Shown: in pieces, positions 1 to 11,375 of the stretch
How positions within the stretch are numbered: the stretch's first letter is position 1
How the letters are laid out: each line of letters opens with the position of its first letter
DNA from: Populus alba
Lineage: Eukaryota; Streptophyta; Magnoliopsida; Malpighiales; Salicaceae
Assembly: GCF_005239225.2 (NCBI RefSeq)
Contig: NC_133288.1
Coordinates: forward strand, 21,148,169 to 21,212,168
Direction of reading: 5' to 3'
DNA: 64,000 nt
Position numbers and translations under genes: made by a program
The notes under the pieces: model-generated
The model's database searches: none
What the model saw: the letters and a program-made list of their open reading frames with translations, nothing else
Told to the model about the DNA's origin: nothing

Positions 1-200
1 TTTTTGAAGGGGTCGACTGAACCTTGTGACTCAGCATTTTAAAGCATTTATTTCCACCGCCAAGTCTTCTGCTGCTGCTCTTGGATTGCTGTTAAGGAAT
101 CACGAACTTTTTATTCATCTTGACAGTGTGTTGTTCGCAATAATATTCACTATTTGCAAAGGTTTTACTTGTTTTTCAACTTTTCGGCTGTTTTCTGCAG

Positions 201-924
201 AGTTGAAATGCCTGCTTTACAAGGAGATTCAATATATGTGTTGGCATCGCTTCTTGATTCTAAAATCAGTGGAAAAGCTCTTGCAATCCTGGAATTGCTG
301 TCTCACCATCAGTTTTACAAGTCTGCAGTTATAGCATCCGGAGTTCTACCTTCAATCCTGAAAATCCTTGATTCTCAGAATACGGAATCCCTTGAGCTTG
401 CTATGAAGATACTTTGTAATGTGTCCTACGACGGCGACATAGCATATCACATTGTCTATTTGGATTTCATCCCAAGCCTGGTTCCTTTTCTAAGCGACCG
501 CAACCTTTCACGGTATTGCCGTACTGTTCTGAAGAACTTATGCCGGATCGAGGAGGGTAGGATTGCAATCGTTGAAACCGATTCATGTATCACTTCCATG
601 GCCCAGCTTCTTGAAACTGGTAGCGAGCTGGAACAAGAAACCACAATGGAAGTTCTCTCCCTATGTTATGAGGAGCTTGATTGTTGTCAGCTGGTCAAGG
701 GAGGAAGCATCATCCAATCATTGTCCAGTATATCTGTCAATGGGACATCAAGAGGAAAAGCTATTGCCATGGAATTGCTCCAGCTCCTAGGGCATACTAC
801 AGAAGGTTTTAGTTTTGACTTGACCATAGACATCTCAAGTGGCTCCAGCAATCACAATAAAGGAGAAAAATCATCTTCCATATTTGGGTATCTGAGAAGG
901 AAAATCGCAGGATTCTTCCATTAG
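201..924 (+). CDS. C-terminal exon of a U-box/ARM-repeat protein (partial)
   Basis: Last coding exon of a gene whose 5' part lies left of the window. A splice acceptor (tttctgcag) ends at 200, and the frame then runs open to TAG at 922-924 (about 240 residues). The protein is made of leucine-rich helical ARM-type repeats, for example ALAILELLSHH, ILKILDSQNTESLELAMKIL and RYCRTVLKNLC. It ends in a basic Ser/Gly tail finishing LRRKIAGFFH. The pattern is that of plant U-box E3 ubiquitin ligases close to PUB5/PUB45, where the ARM region binds substrate and the U-box, not in the window, recruits the E2. Positions 1-200 are probably intron; no convincing upstream exon could be joined. Family fairly sure, exact orthologue not. 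Confidence 0.72.
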
Positions 925-2194
925 AATCAGTTGTTATTTTTTTAAAAACTTTTTATGTTCTTGTGACATATCAATCCTTGTTTCTTTAGTTAGGGTTTCA
1001 ACTCCCTTTTCTTTTGTTAGGGATTGACGTTTTATAAATCCTAAGACACAGCCTTACGCATCAATATCAGAAATTGTTAGATGGTCATAATTAGTGAAGT
1101 TCTCTTCTACTACAACGATCATGGTATAAGATTTAATTTTAATTAATATATAATTGATCAGAATATATTCTTTGGCATCTAGTAAAAAAAGAAAAGAAAA
1201 AATCAGTATAAAATAACTACTTGGAGCAAGGCTCAACTTATGAATGGGGAGTGGGATCTTGATTTTATTTTAAAAAAAATTATAATAATATTATTTTAAT
1301 AAAAAAAAATAATCGACAGGTTAAGAGTCGAGTTTTGACCTAATTAAATCAATCTTGATTTTTTACTAGATTTATCAAATTTTTTATTTTTTTCCAACCT
1401 AAATTGATTTAAGCTTGGGTTAACTGGGTACTAAATTGTCACATTAAGGTTGTTCGGATTCTATAACTATGATCTGATAAAATGTATAAAAAATAATATG
1501 AAAAGGAAAGAATGTCGCCTTACATGTAAAAAAAAAAAAAAATAAAGATTGCAACAAATTAGATAAATTTAAAGTCATGGGAAACATGATTGAATATTTT
1601 GTCTGAGAATTTCTTGTGACCAAATGCGAGTTCTTGCATTATTCTTTGAGTTCTCGTTTATGTTTTCACATGACAGCTAAAATACTAAAGAATTAATTGT
1701 CTAATACATTTTCTTCCGATTTCTTGAAGCGAGCCGAGAGATCATTAGCCTTCCAGGTTATGGGCCAGTTCACTGTTCTAACTTGAACTATCTTTCTTGG
1801 ACCTGTCCAGTTTCTAGCGGGCTTTACGTCAGGTTTTTGGCCTCTCGTTATCAAAATTAAACCATTAAAAATAATTGAAAGGGTTTTGCCTTCTCTAACT
1901 TCACCACCACAAAGGAGTACACAGCAGCCCTCTGGTCCTGGTTGCCCAGCGGGAATCCAGCTGTCCTCATTTCTTTTCCATTGAGGTAATGAACTCATCT
2001 CTTTCTCTGCTTCAATTGTTCCTTTCAGGTTTCTGAAAGATTGTGTCTCACTGTGTTTGACTGTCATTTCCATGTGGGTTTTGCCTGTTTCGGACATTTG
2101 AAGTCTCTCTAGCCAGCTTGACATCTCTACTTTGCTTTCGTGGCAATTTTGCATCTGGGTTTTTGAGCTCTCTATTCATATACATATCTGAAGC
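925..2194. other. Spacer between the ARM gene and NFD5
   Basis: 3' UTR of the upstream gene, then AT-rich sequence with A/T homopolymers (1260-1320, 1528-1545). The last 500 bases are less AT-rich and are probably the NFD5 promoter and leader. A 153-codon open frame on the minus strand (1693-2154) looks like chance. Confidence 0.6.
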
Positions 2195-4553
2195 ATGAAT
2201 TTGAAGCGCTTGGTTAATAGGCAAGTAGTTAACAACCTATCGAGATTCAATGGAAGAGTGCGGACTCGAAGAAATTTCTCTACCATCACAGCCTCAATTC
2301 ATTCCTCAAACAGCAGTTGTGATGGTGTGGTTCCTTATAATTGTAGTAACTCGACACCCATTTTGTCCTTTAATAGATACATGCACACTATTGGAGAAAC
2401 AAAGTTGATTGGGTCGAGTTTTAATCCGAAACACAATGCTAATGATTCTGAGGAGGAGGATGAAACCATGAATGAGTTCTTGTCGCGATTTGTGTGGATA
2501 ATGCGTGGGAAGTTAACTGAAGTGTATAAGGATAGTGATAAAGAGACGATTAATGGTATGCTTTTGGTTATTGTTGGAGAAGTTGTTTCAGAAATGGAAA
2601 AGGGTGGTCTTGAACAAATGCTTGACGTTTCGGTGGCTACGTTGTCGCAGGGTTTCAGTAGGGATTTGTGGAAGACAGTGTGGGAAGTGAGCAATGCAGT
2701 GCTGGCGGATATGGAAAAGGAAAGGAAGAAGGAGAAAATGAAGGGTTTTTTGCAGTGTGAGGAGGTGCAGGAATTGTGTAGGTTTGCTGCTGAGATTGGA
2801 ATCCGAGGGGACATGATGAGGGACTTTAGGTTCAAATGGGCGCGTGAGAAGATGGAAGAGAGTGACTTTTATGAGGGTTTGAAGCGTCTCAGAGAAGAAG
2901 TGAGAGCCCAGGAGAAAGCAGAAGAAGAGGGAAAGAATGCTGTGGCCATGGGTAAAGAGGCTGTGATCATGGATGAGGAGAAACCTAAGGTCGTTACTCT
3001 TCCTATGAGACATGGGAAGATAAATTACAAGATTTATGGACTTGATCTTTCCAATCCTAAGTGGGCTCAAGTTGCTGATAGAATCCATGAGTCAGAAAAG
3101 CTCGATTGGCCTGAGGAACCGAAGCCAATATCTGGGAAATGCAAAATTGTTACCGAGAAAATCCTTGCATTGAAAGAGGAGGATGACCCTTCTCCACTGT
3201 TAGCTCAATGGGCAGAGCTTCAAAAGCCTAGCAGGATTGATTGGTTCACTTTGTTGGATAAGTTGAAAGAACAGAATACTCGTTTATACCCTAAGGTACA
3301 ATGCTCATTCGTTTTCTTTCTCTTACATTTGTTAGTTATATAACTAGTTCATTTACTTTATTGTGTGTGATTACAGCGATTAGTTATTGATTTATCTTTC
3401 TATGTTTAACATGGTCGAGATTTGAAATGTGTAGAATAAATGGCATAGCATAATTTACTCAACTCATTATCGTGAGGTGGTTGCTATTGATTGAATTTTA
3501 TTGCAGGTAGAGGAAGTTTTGTTGAGCGAAAAATCCTTCCAAGCTAACATCCGCGACTACAGCAAGATTATTGATGCCCATGCTAAACAGAACCGCATAG
3601 AAGATGCTGAAAGAATTGTTGAGAAGATGAATGAAAATGGTATTCAACCAGATGCTTTGACCACTAATATTTTGGTACACATGTACAGCAAGGCAGGAAA
3701 TCTTGACCGTGCTAGAGAAGCATTGGAAAGCTTGAGGAGACTTGGTTTCCGACCAGACAGAGAGATCTACAATTCGATGATTATGGCATATGTAAATGCT
3801 GGTCAACCTAAGCTGGCTGAATTATTAATGAGAGAGATGGAGGCAAGAGACATCAAGCCTACAATGGAGATCTACATGACTTTGCTTCGGTCATTTTCAC
3901 AACATGGAGATGTTGGTGGAGCTGGACGAATTGCAACCACAATGCAGTTTGCAGGATTCCAGCCGAATTTGGAGTCTTGTACATTGCTTGTTGAGACATT
4001 TGGGCAAGTTGGTGATCCTGATCAGGCAAGGAACAACTTTGACTATTTGATTAGGCTTGGACACAAGCCTGATGACAGGTGCACTGCAGGCATGATTGCA
4101 GCTTATGAGAAAAAGAATATGTTGGATAAGGCTCTCAAACTTTTGTTAGAGCTCGAGAAGGATGGCTTCGAGCCTGGACTTGCTACCGACACTGTCCTTG
4201 TCGATTGGTTGGGGAAATTGCAGCTGGTTGATGAGGTTGAGCAGCTATTGGGCAGGATTGCTGAGCAGGGCGAGGCTCCTCCTCTCAAGATTCAAGTTAG
4301 CCTTTGTGATATGTATGCAAGGGCTGGGGTCGAGAGGAAGGCTCTTCAGGCTTTGGGGGTTGTGGAAGCCAAGAAGGAGCAATTGGGGTTGCATGATTTT
4401 GAAAGGGTTGTAGGCGGGCTTATAGCTGGTGGGTTTGTGCAGGAGGCTCAAAGGGTACATAGGTTGATGGAGGCCCAGGGCTTTGCTTCAGAACATCTAA
4501 AGGTTGCGCTAACGGCATCTCAAGCTTTTTCCCGCAAGAGACCATCGAAATAG
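2195..4553 (+). CDS. NFD5: Mitochondrial pentatricopeptide repeat protein, NFD5-like
   Basis: Two exons, 2195-3295 and 3507-4553, joined in phase 0 across a GT-AG intron, give about 715 aa. The N-terminus is Arg/Ser-rich with almost no acidic residues and contains RTRRNFSTI, typical of a mitochondrial presequence. A charged, helical middle part follows. Exon 2 encodes at least seven P-type PPR motifs, such as YSKIIDAHAKQNRIEDAERI, TNILVHMYSKAGNLDRAREA and YNSMIMAYVNAGQPKLAELL. PPR proteins bind organellar RNA. The domain order and the long non-PPR N-terminal half match Arabidopsis NUCLEAR FUSION DEFECTIVE 5 (At1g19520, recalled), needed for karyogamy. Start chosen as the first ATG before the presequence. 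Orthology is supported by neighbours at 20.9, 25.5, 34.4 and 43.8 kb. Confidence 0.85.
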
Positions 4554-5129
4554 TTCGCCGTCACGATTCCCGAGGTTATGGTACACTAGTGGTAATTGAG
4601 ATGCTGTTTTGGTAGTTCATATAGGAAAATCAAACGCTACTTGACAAGCAGGATGATGTAGCATCGTTTCAGTCATACTCTCAGTTTGGCTTTTATTCGT
4701 GTGCCCATGTTGGTGTAATTCAGGAAACTGTTTTAATCACGATGGAGGCCCGTTTTAATAATTAATTGAAAGGAGAAGGTTGCTTAGTTCTGTATTAGTT
4801 AAATGTGTTGTTTTACATGAGCTATAACAATTCTCTGTCCGGTGACTGGATTACCTTCGCTCTTCTGCACATCGTTAAGCACATATTTGTAGATTATGTT
4901 TTTCTTTGATTAATGTTGTGAATTGAGATTGTGCTTTCTGGGGTTGGCACACCAATCACACACTTCCATATGGATTTGGACGATCTCTGCCTGTTTGAGA
5001 AAAATGGCCAGTTTCTGGAGCAAAGTTTTTTCTCTTTTGTGGAATTTAAAGAAAAATCTTGATCCAAATAGATTCTGAAGACATTATCCTTACAAGCAGG
5101 AAGCTTTCATACATTGATATTGTCAGATT
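4554..5129. other. Convergent intergenic region, NFD5 / CBS gene
   Basis: Holds the 3' UTRs of two convergent genes. No repeat or further gene seen. Confidence 0.6.
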
Positions 5130-6322
5130 CTAATAGTATTCTCCTTTAATGAACTCATTCAGCCGCTTCAATTCTCCACCTTGCTGTTCTACCACAGCTC
5201 GAACCACATCTACAATGGAAACCATCCCAACTATCTTTCCGTCTATGACCGGAACATGCCGAATATGATGATCTGAAATCGAGATATAAATTTCCCTTTA
5301 TCGCGGCATCATCAAATTCAGTAACGACTCGACTCTATATCCCATGTAATTGGAAAACATGAATTCTTAGCATCATAAATACCTGTCATCAGCTGCATTG
5401 CTTGTAGAATGCTGGTGTCAGATGTCACTGTCACTAATTTGTTCTGTCAAGCGTTGAAATTGAAACATATTTAGAAAGGAGAATGGTTACTCTATAACCC
5501 CAACACAAAAATAGCAAGAAATAACCTCATCAGTCATAATTTCCCCGACTCTTGTGTATTTAGATGATCTCCCTTGTGCTATTATCTTCCTCATATAGTC
5601 TGCTCAGGCATCCGTTCCACCACCGTTAACAACGATTAGAATAATCTACTTCATCATATTGCGTAGTTTAATAAAAATTATTCTCAAGTTTCTATGTTAT
5701 TTTGAAAATCTTGGCATTCCAACTCTTAGCTACATCATCAAAGTCAATTCAAAGTTTTTTTTTCGGGTGAACTAGAGCTAATTACTCCATAATGCATTTC
5801 TATTTCAATTATGTTGCATTTATGCCTAAAATTACAACAAGGATAGAGGATGAATGCCTAACTAACAATGTAAAGTAGGGTTATTTCGAAATCAGATACC
5901 TCTCTCTGTGATAATTCCTGCAACAAGTTCTTGTTCTCCTGGCTTTAGGACAACCAATGACCCAATATTATTCTTTGCCATCTGCAAATTTCTAGATCTT
6001 AGAAGTGATGTTTGTGTACTATATAAAGAAACTTGACTCTTCAGGAAACAGTTTCAGCTTTATTTCATTAACCTACATTCTCCACAGCATCATAGACAGA
6101 ATCGGTGGTGCGGCACCAGAGCCAGGTGCCAATTTTGTCTTCTCCCTTTGTCATCAGCACATCTGCCACTTTTAGATTCTCTAGTCCTTTCTCTCGCACT
6201 GGAAGAGAGGATGTAACGCGTCCAAAACGTGAAAATATGTTTCTTCTATAACGGGGATGCTTTAGAATTGCAACTCTGAGGGTTTCCTGGCAAGATCTTA
6301 TTCCTCGGACAAGTCCTTCCAT
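5130..6322 (-). CDS. CBSX3: CBS-domain pair protein, CBSX3-like
   Basis: Five minus-strand exons, 6322-6077, 5981-5900, 5599-5526, 5443-5383 and 5272-5130, all with GT-AG junctions and matching phases, give 201 aa. The N-terminus is basic and consistent with a mitochondrial presequence. Two CBS motifs follow: the first covers KVADVLMTKG to ITERDYMRK (about residues 50-120), the second GEIMTDENKLVTV to GMVSIVDVVRAV (about 130-185). Single CBS-pair proteins of this size (CBSX3, At5g10860, and At1g47271) sense adenosine nucleotides and activate o-type thioredoxin in mitochondria. Length and motif spacing match that family. A 5'-leader intron is likely, with donor CTTAG/GTATGT at 6461 and acceptor at 6334. 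Lower certainty applies only to which paralogue it is. Confidence 0.87.
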
Positions 6323-7325
6323 TTCAACAGATCCTGTTGGAAAATGAAAGTTAAAAATGAATATCGTCTATTGCAAGAACGTGGCTGAAAAGATTTGTGA
6401 TTGCCTAATGAAGGTTCTGGATAAAGTTTGTGTAAACTAAATTAAGTGACAATTAACATACCTAAGAGAAGATTGGAGAGCTTGAAACAATTATACGATC
6501 TTCTGACGGTGAAATCATGGGATGGATTCAACCCATAAATATTATCTTTCAAGGAGAAGACGCAAGAAAGTTTATCTTGCTAAGAGTTCTTTTCTTGAAT
6601 GGTAGGGTGATGGAATTAAGAAAGAAAAATTTTCAGGATTTTTTCCTTGTTTTGTAGGTTGCTTCTCTAGCGGGCATGGTACAATAGTAGCATTGAAAGC
6701 TAGCAAACCAAGAGGTTGCATGCGGCTTAAACCTTTTTACCATGCTGACATGCATGATCGACTAAGCAAATAGTCATCGCTGCAGTATTGATATCTTATC
6801 AAAGAGTTAAGGAATTTCTTTTTAAAAAAAAAAAAACAAAACTAAATTAGAATTAGAATTGATCACTGGTGATCTATGGTCGAGATAACACATGCATCAT
6901 GTGGATGGAGAGTTGTGCTCTATAAACTGAGATTCGGCGAAGTATATACTTGGATGGCTTCAGGAGAAAAGTAACAATTACCCTGGTTTCCTATCACAGG
7001 AGACGACATAGTTAGAAGCTTAAAGTTGAACAAGATAGAAATGCAAAATCTAAAGACGAACAAATTGAGATGCTAGACCTGAGAGAGAAGGAAAATCTGT
7101 CTAAGGAATCCCGAATTTCTCCCGCATAAAGGCTAGCCTTTAGACAGGAAAAGAGGCAAAAGGAGAGAGTGAATTTGAAGACAGCAACAGAAAGGTCTCG
7201 AAAACTTTCCAAGGTATCAAATAGAAACTTATTAATACCACATTTCTCAACAAGAATTCAGCATCAACGCAGCCAACCTACATCTACAACCTTTGTTATA
7301 CTTCACATTTTCTTAAATCAAATCT
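6323..7325. other. Divergent promoter region, CBS gene / Ser-Pro-rich gene
   Basis: Contains the CBS gene leader with its probable leader intron (6334-6461), then intergenic DNA with an A-run at 6823-6835. The leader of the 7326 gene is Ala/Lys-codon-like and purine-rich, but no additional gene is supported. Confidence 0.5.
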
Positions 7326-8975
7326 ATGGCAGACCAGAGGCCATTCCGCTTTCGGCTCCCTTGGTTGTCAGCACCCGTCGCTCCTGCTCCACGTCCTACA
7401 GCTGAACCCCAACCTCCTCGTCCTACAGTTCAAATTCAAGCCCCAGCCTGGCCAACCACCACAATCCCCATTCAGCGGCCACCTTTTCGACCAGCAGGGA
7501 TAGCCCCAGCACCAACTCCTACCACTCGGATTACGGCACAAGTACGAACTGAACCTCAGCCACCACCTCGCGCGGCTGCTGAATCCCAAGCCACTTCTCA
7601 ACTATCATCACCATCTCGTGCAACAATCCCAACACGAGCTGGTTCAGAGCCAGCACCACCATCTCGAGAAACACGGGCTGCCTCTGTGCCACCGTCACCA
7701 TTTCGTGCAACTCCACAATCAAGAGCTGCATCAGTGCCCCCATCACCCTCTCGTGCAACAACCCAAACCCAAGCTGCCTCCCAAACCCAGTCACCATCTC
7801 GTGCAACTCCTCAATCAAGAGCTGCATCTGTGCCACCTTCTCCTTCTCGCACCACTTCCCAGCCCCGGACAGCAGCACTGGCAGTCCAACAACCTGAATC
7901 TCCAACTCGTTTGGCCTCTCGAGTTCCAGGTAAAACATCCTCACAGCCCTCTTCTTCTTCTAAGATAGCTACCCAAGTGCAGCCAACAGTTTCCCGGTCC
8001 CCATCAAAGAAATTGCAGCTAGCAACACAAGAGACCTCTCAGCCTCCACCCACATCCACTCAATCCGCCACTCAACAAGAAGAAACAAATCCAGCAATAT
8101 CCTTCCCCTTGTCACAAGTGCCTCAAGAAAAGAAAGAAATCAGAGCAGAGAATGTCTCTCTACGACAACAACAAGAAGAGCCTGTACAAGCATCAGGTGC
8201 TGTGAGAGCAGCAGCAGCAACACCAACACCAACTTCTGTGGCAGCACTTGAGATACCTGCAGCATCACAAAAATCAGATTCTAACACCATAGGTCCTGAT
8301 CATCCTATGACTCTTTCAGAACAGCTGAAAAACATAAAGGAAGACATTTTTGAAACGAAAAAGACTACTGTTAGCTCAAATGGGGAAACTGCCAAATCTG
8401 CAAGAGCCCGGCATGCAATGGGCGAATCTCATCAAAAACCATCCATGTCCAATGGAGAAAAGGTTCCCTTGCACAAAGAAATCAGGGAAGACATTTCCAA
8501 GTTTGTTCACAAGCTGGGAATGGAGCACATAAAGCATCCCATAGTTGAAAAGCCTGTCAGCATTGTAACTCTAGCAGGTGAAAACATAGGAGCTTCAATG
8601 TACGAGGGCTTTGAACCAACAAGAAGGGATGGATCGGTCCACAACCATCATGGTTATAAGATCAATCCAGATGAGAGCAGCGAAAATCCTACTGATGGAG
8701 AAGGAAGCTCGAAGGGTGGAAAGTCCAAAGATCTGCTGACAAAAGAAGATCCAGCAATGAAGGCATATATCAACAGTAATACACAAAGTGTCAATAACTC
8801 GATTTTGTTTGAAAGTTCACTAAACGAAAGAAGTCCTGGTGTACAGCTGTATCTCTCTCATAACGATGAAGAACCCAGTGAGTACAGTGCTAAACCAGGT
8901 CCTCTCGAGACGCACAAGGCTGAATTCAAAGTCACCCCTGCTGAGATGCTTACTTATGAACCGACAGTAAAATGA
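7326..8975 (+). CDS. Ser/Pro/Ala-rich protein of unknown function
   Basis: Single open frame of 549 aa with no intron seen. Residues 1-200 are low complexity, rich in Pro, Ala, Ser, Arg and Thr, with repeats of a short block (SRAASVPPSPSRAT and variants, about residues 115-175). The middle is Gln/Ser-rich and polar. A conserved-looking segment lies around residues 380-440 (EIREDISKFVHKL, SIVTLAGENIGASMYEG, HHGYKINPDES). No catalytic motif, signal peptide or membrane segment is seen. I do not recognise a named family, though similar Pro-rich N-terminus plus conserved C-terminus proteins occur in other eudicots. The 3' end looks altered: immediately after the stop, a second frame continues with protein-like sequence (see findings). 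Start at 7326 is the first ATG of the frame. Confidence 0.72.
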   Translation: MADQRPFRFRLPWLSAPVAPAPRPTAEPQPPRPTVQIQAPAWPTTTIPIQRPPFRPAGIAPAPTPTTRITAQVRTEPQPPPRAAAESQATSQLSSPSRATIPTRAGSEPAPPSRETRAASVPPSPFRATPQSRAASVPPSPSRATTQTQAASQTQSPSRATPQSRAASVPPSPSRTTSQPRTAALAVQQPESPTRLASRVPGKTSSQPSSSSKIATQVQPTVSRSPSKKLQLATQETSQPPPTSTQSATQQEETNPAISFPLSQVPQEKKEIRAENVSLRQQQEEPVQASGAVRAAAATPTPTSVAALEIPAASQKSDSNTIGPDHPMTLSEQLKNIKEDIFETKKTTVSSNGETAKSARARHAMGESHQKPSMSNGEKVPLHKEIREDISKFVHKLGMEHIKHPIVEKPVSIVTLAGENIGASMYEGFEPTRRDGSVHNHHGYKINPDESSENPTDGEGSSKGGKSKDLLTKEDPAMKAYINSNTQSVNNSILFESSLNERSPGVQLYLSHNDEEPSEYSAKPGPLETHKAEFKVTPAEMLTYEPTVK

Positions 8976-9081
8976 CGATGCCTATGATTCAGACCCTGAT
9001 AATCCAGAAAAGCCTTGAAGACATGGTTGTCGCTACAATCGTGCGCGGGAGAGCAAAGATAAGGATATAGGGGTTCTTTAA
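8971..9081 (+). pseudogene. Out-of-frame continuation of the Ser/Pro-rich gene
   Basis: Read in the frame starting at 8971, the sequence after the stop gives DDAYDSDPDNPEKP, a TGA at 9016-9018, then RHGCRYNRARESKDKDIGVL and TAA at 9079-9081. This acidic then basic tail resembles a natural C-terminus displaced by a frameshift and cut by a stop. An unannotated short intron is an alternative explanation. Confidence 0.4.
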
Positions 9082-9488
9082 TCTGGTAAGTGATGACTTG
9101 GTACTATAATCTACCACGAAAAACAAACAGTTTGTGCACATGACAATAAAAATATTTTACAGAAGTAATAATAAGGATGCAATATCATCCATAAAGCCAT
9201 GTTTATGTATAATACTTTTGCATCATATTATAATGAAATGTTTTGTTCACTGTACTTCGCAACTTAACATCAAGATTCAGTGCACAAAGTTTCTAATATA
9301 CAGAGAACAAGAATTTATAGGTTTTATGAAATTAAAATTCCTAAAGTTACATACTTGGGGTAGCTGTTGCAGAACTACCTTTCTGAAAATAAACAAATGT
9401 TGCTACATAGACCGTGCAGACCACTGCTGTTTACATAAAATTAATGTTGATGACAAGGTGCAAATCCTAAGGAGCTTCCTTTAGAGAG
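9082..9488. other. Convergent intergenic region, left part
   Basis: 3' UTR of the Ser/Pro-rich gene, then AT-rich sequence up to the SINE at 9489. A 116-codon frame at 9134-9484 has no protein-like composition. Confidence 0.45.
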
Positions 9489-9649
9489 AATAAATACAAC
9501 AAAGTTAGTTCGAGTCCCTTCAGGGCCACTAGAGGCTTACATGATTGTTAATTTCAGGGCTGGTGGGATTTAGTCGAGTGGTGGGATTTAGTCGAGGTGC
9601 GCGCAAGATGCCCGGACACCCACATTAATCAAAAATAAATACAACAAAG
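9489..9649 (+). mobile_element. 5'-truncated tRNA-derived SINE with 16-bp target-site duplication
   Basis: The 16-bp direct repeat aataaatacaacaaag occurs at 9489-9504 and 9634-9649. The body between (9505-9633) starts at a B-box-like gttcgagtccc and carries cagggccactagaggcttac. It ends in a conserved 3' part, gtgcgcgcaagatgcccgg then acacccac. An 18-base segment, tggtgggatttagtcgag, is duplicated in tandem inside the body. The 5' A-box is missing, so this copy looks truncated. It lies downstream of the Tubby gene stop at 9700. Confidence 0.75.
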
Positions 9650-9699
9650 CTTTCGGGGAAGAATAACGTGTATATGGCCAAGATGGAAAAAGAAAATGA

Positions 9700-11360
9700 T
9701 CATTCACAAGCTGGTTTAGTGTCAAAGCTACTCAAGCAGATTGCAAAAGCTTGGAAGGCAGAGAGGGGGTATCGATAATCCATGGTGAAGATATCTTTCC
9801 CGATCTTTCCAAACTGAAGAATAACTTTTTCTTGTTCTTCTACAGGAACATTTAGACAAGGCTCCACAGCTGCCACCAGCTGGAAATTCTTCACAGAGGC
9901 CACTGTAACACGCCCTTTAAAATTTAGACACCAACACTGAAGCTGCTCGTGCCATCTAGGAGCTTTATTTTTCAAAACCAGGGGATCCATTTTGCTGCAA
10001 ATTGAGTCGGATGACTCAGCACGGCTAGTGGAGATGAAATCGATAAGTGGTTGCTTTACTTTTGAGGCAGACAATGAAGGAGATTGCTCATCACCAGGAT
10101 TATTGAATTCCAATGGAGTAGGGGCTACTCCCCCTTCTTGAATTGCAGAAATAGGGATTGAGTGGACGATGCAATGCATTCTCCTTGGACCCCGGGTCCG
10201 TAGGACATTAAGCTCATAAGATACAGTGGCCACATTAAAGTTTCTAGCAGGTACCCCTGGAGACACTTGGATGGAACGGACTTTCTGCTGAAGCTTGCAA
10301 TTGGACTTCAGTCCAGGACATGGAGGCTGACTGTCATAAATGGTGAATTTGGTTCCCAGGAAATTAGACCTGTTCAGGATTTCCCAATCAATTCCACAAA
10401 AGAAGAATGTGGCAATAGAAAGATTAGAAATCCAAAATGATAAACCATACCTCAGCTTTCCAGCATAGGTATTGCTGGTTTGACAGAAATCACTTCCAAC
10501 AAATGATATCCGAAAATCTGTGCTTGTGGCCTTTCTAATCTTCTTTGCTGCTAATAATAATTTACTCATATCACCTGACAAAGCTGTAATTTATTAAGTA
10601 ACATTAATTTAGCAGTAGAGAACACACACAAACTAAACTAAAATTAAAAACACAACACCACCACTGGAAAATTTAAAATTTTTTTCTCATGGCAGACTGC
10701 TTAGGAAGTCAAAAAATGGATCCAATTCAATAAACAATCTTTTCGTTTCAAAATTCATAAACAAAATCCATCAAAACTAACACAATGAATCATAGAATAT
10801 TTACCAGGACTGAGACCAAGATACAAATGATAAGTAGAAGTAGCCCTTTCCCTCTTAATAAAGCATTGAATTGGAGCATCTCTCGGCCCCGGCTAGTCAA
10901 AAAACAAAAAAGAACCCCCAAAATAATATCAGCACCTAACCATTCACAGAAATACAAAACAAGAGGAGAAAAAAAATCCCTTTTTTAGTCACCGACTCAC
11001 CTGCTTTAGCGAGATAGGGAAAGTAATGCAACCACACTGTTCTGGGGTCTTAACAACAGCTTTAGTAATCTCTCTCCAAGACGTACAAACTGAAGCGCAA
11101 GCAACAACATCTCTTCTTCCAGGCCATGAAGTTTCACTGCCCTCAACTCTCTTAATCACATCTTGCAGCAACTCTGGTGGCAAATTAGCCCATGGACTCT
11201 GTTCTTCAATCAACTCGCTTAATAGCTCAGACCCACCTCCTAATTCAGGTGCAATATAAGCTCTCCCTCTTCGATTTGTTCTGTTCCTCTGTAACTTTCC
11301 CATCGAAAATGTAGTAGTGATATCATCTCTAATCTCCTTTAACTTGCTCTTAAATGACAT
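9700..11360 (-). CDS. TLP6: Tubby-like F-box protein (TLP6/TLP7 type)
   Basis: Four exons on the minus strand, 11360-11001, 10892-10805, 10583-10451 and 10369-9700, with matching phases and GT-AG junctions, give 416 aa. Residues 56-102 form an F-box ([20 protein letters not shown] to SVCTSWREI). From about 115 to the end lies the Tubby domain, beginning [20 protein letters not shown], with [15 protein letters not shown] and the C-terminal signature [15 protein letters not shown] and [15 protein letters not shown]. Plant TLPs dock on SCF ubiquitin ligases through SKP1-like proteins, and their Tubby domain binds PtdIns(4,5)P2 at the plasma membrane. RGRAYIAPE near residue 31 is typical of the TLP6/TLP7 subgroup (At1g47270/At1g53320, recalled). 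An in-frame ATG five codons upstream (11375) is possible; 11360 matches the family start MSFKS/MSLKN. Confidence 0.9.
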
Positions 11361-11375
11361 CTCGATCACAATCAA

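Noticed and set aside
1693..2154. 153-codon minus-strand frame just upstream of NFD5
   Set aside because: No recognisable domain or signal and no good partner exons. It lies where the NFD5 leader/promoter is expected, with composition that fits chance.
2335..3088. Two 166-codon minus-strand frames
   Set aside because: Antisense shadows of NFD5 exon 1.
9134..9484. 116-codon plus-strand frame
   Set aside because: AT-rich, Lys/Ile/Cys-biased translation without motif, in a 3' UTR region.
9505..9520. tRNA-like B-box as a tRNA gene
   Set aside because: No A-box or cloverleaf; it belongs to a truncated SINE with target-site duplication.
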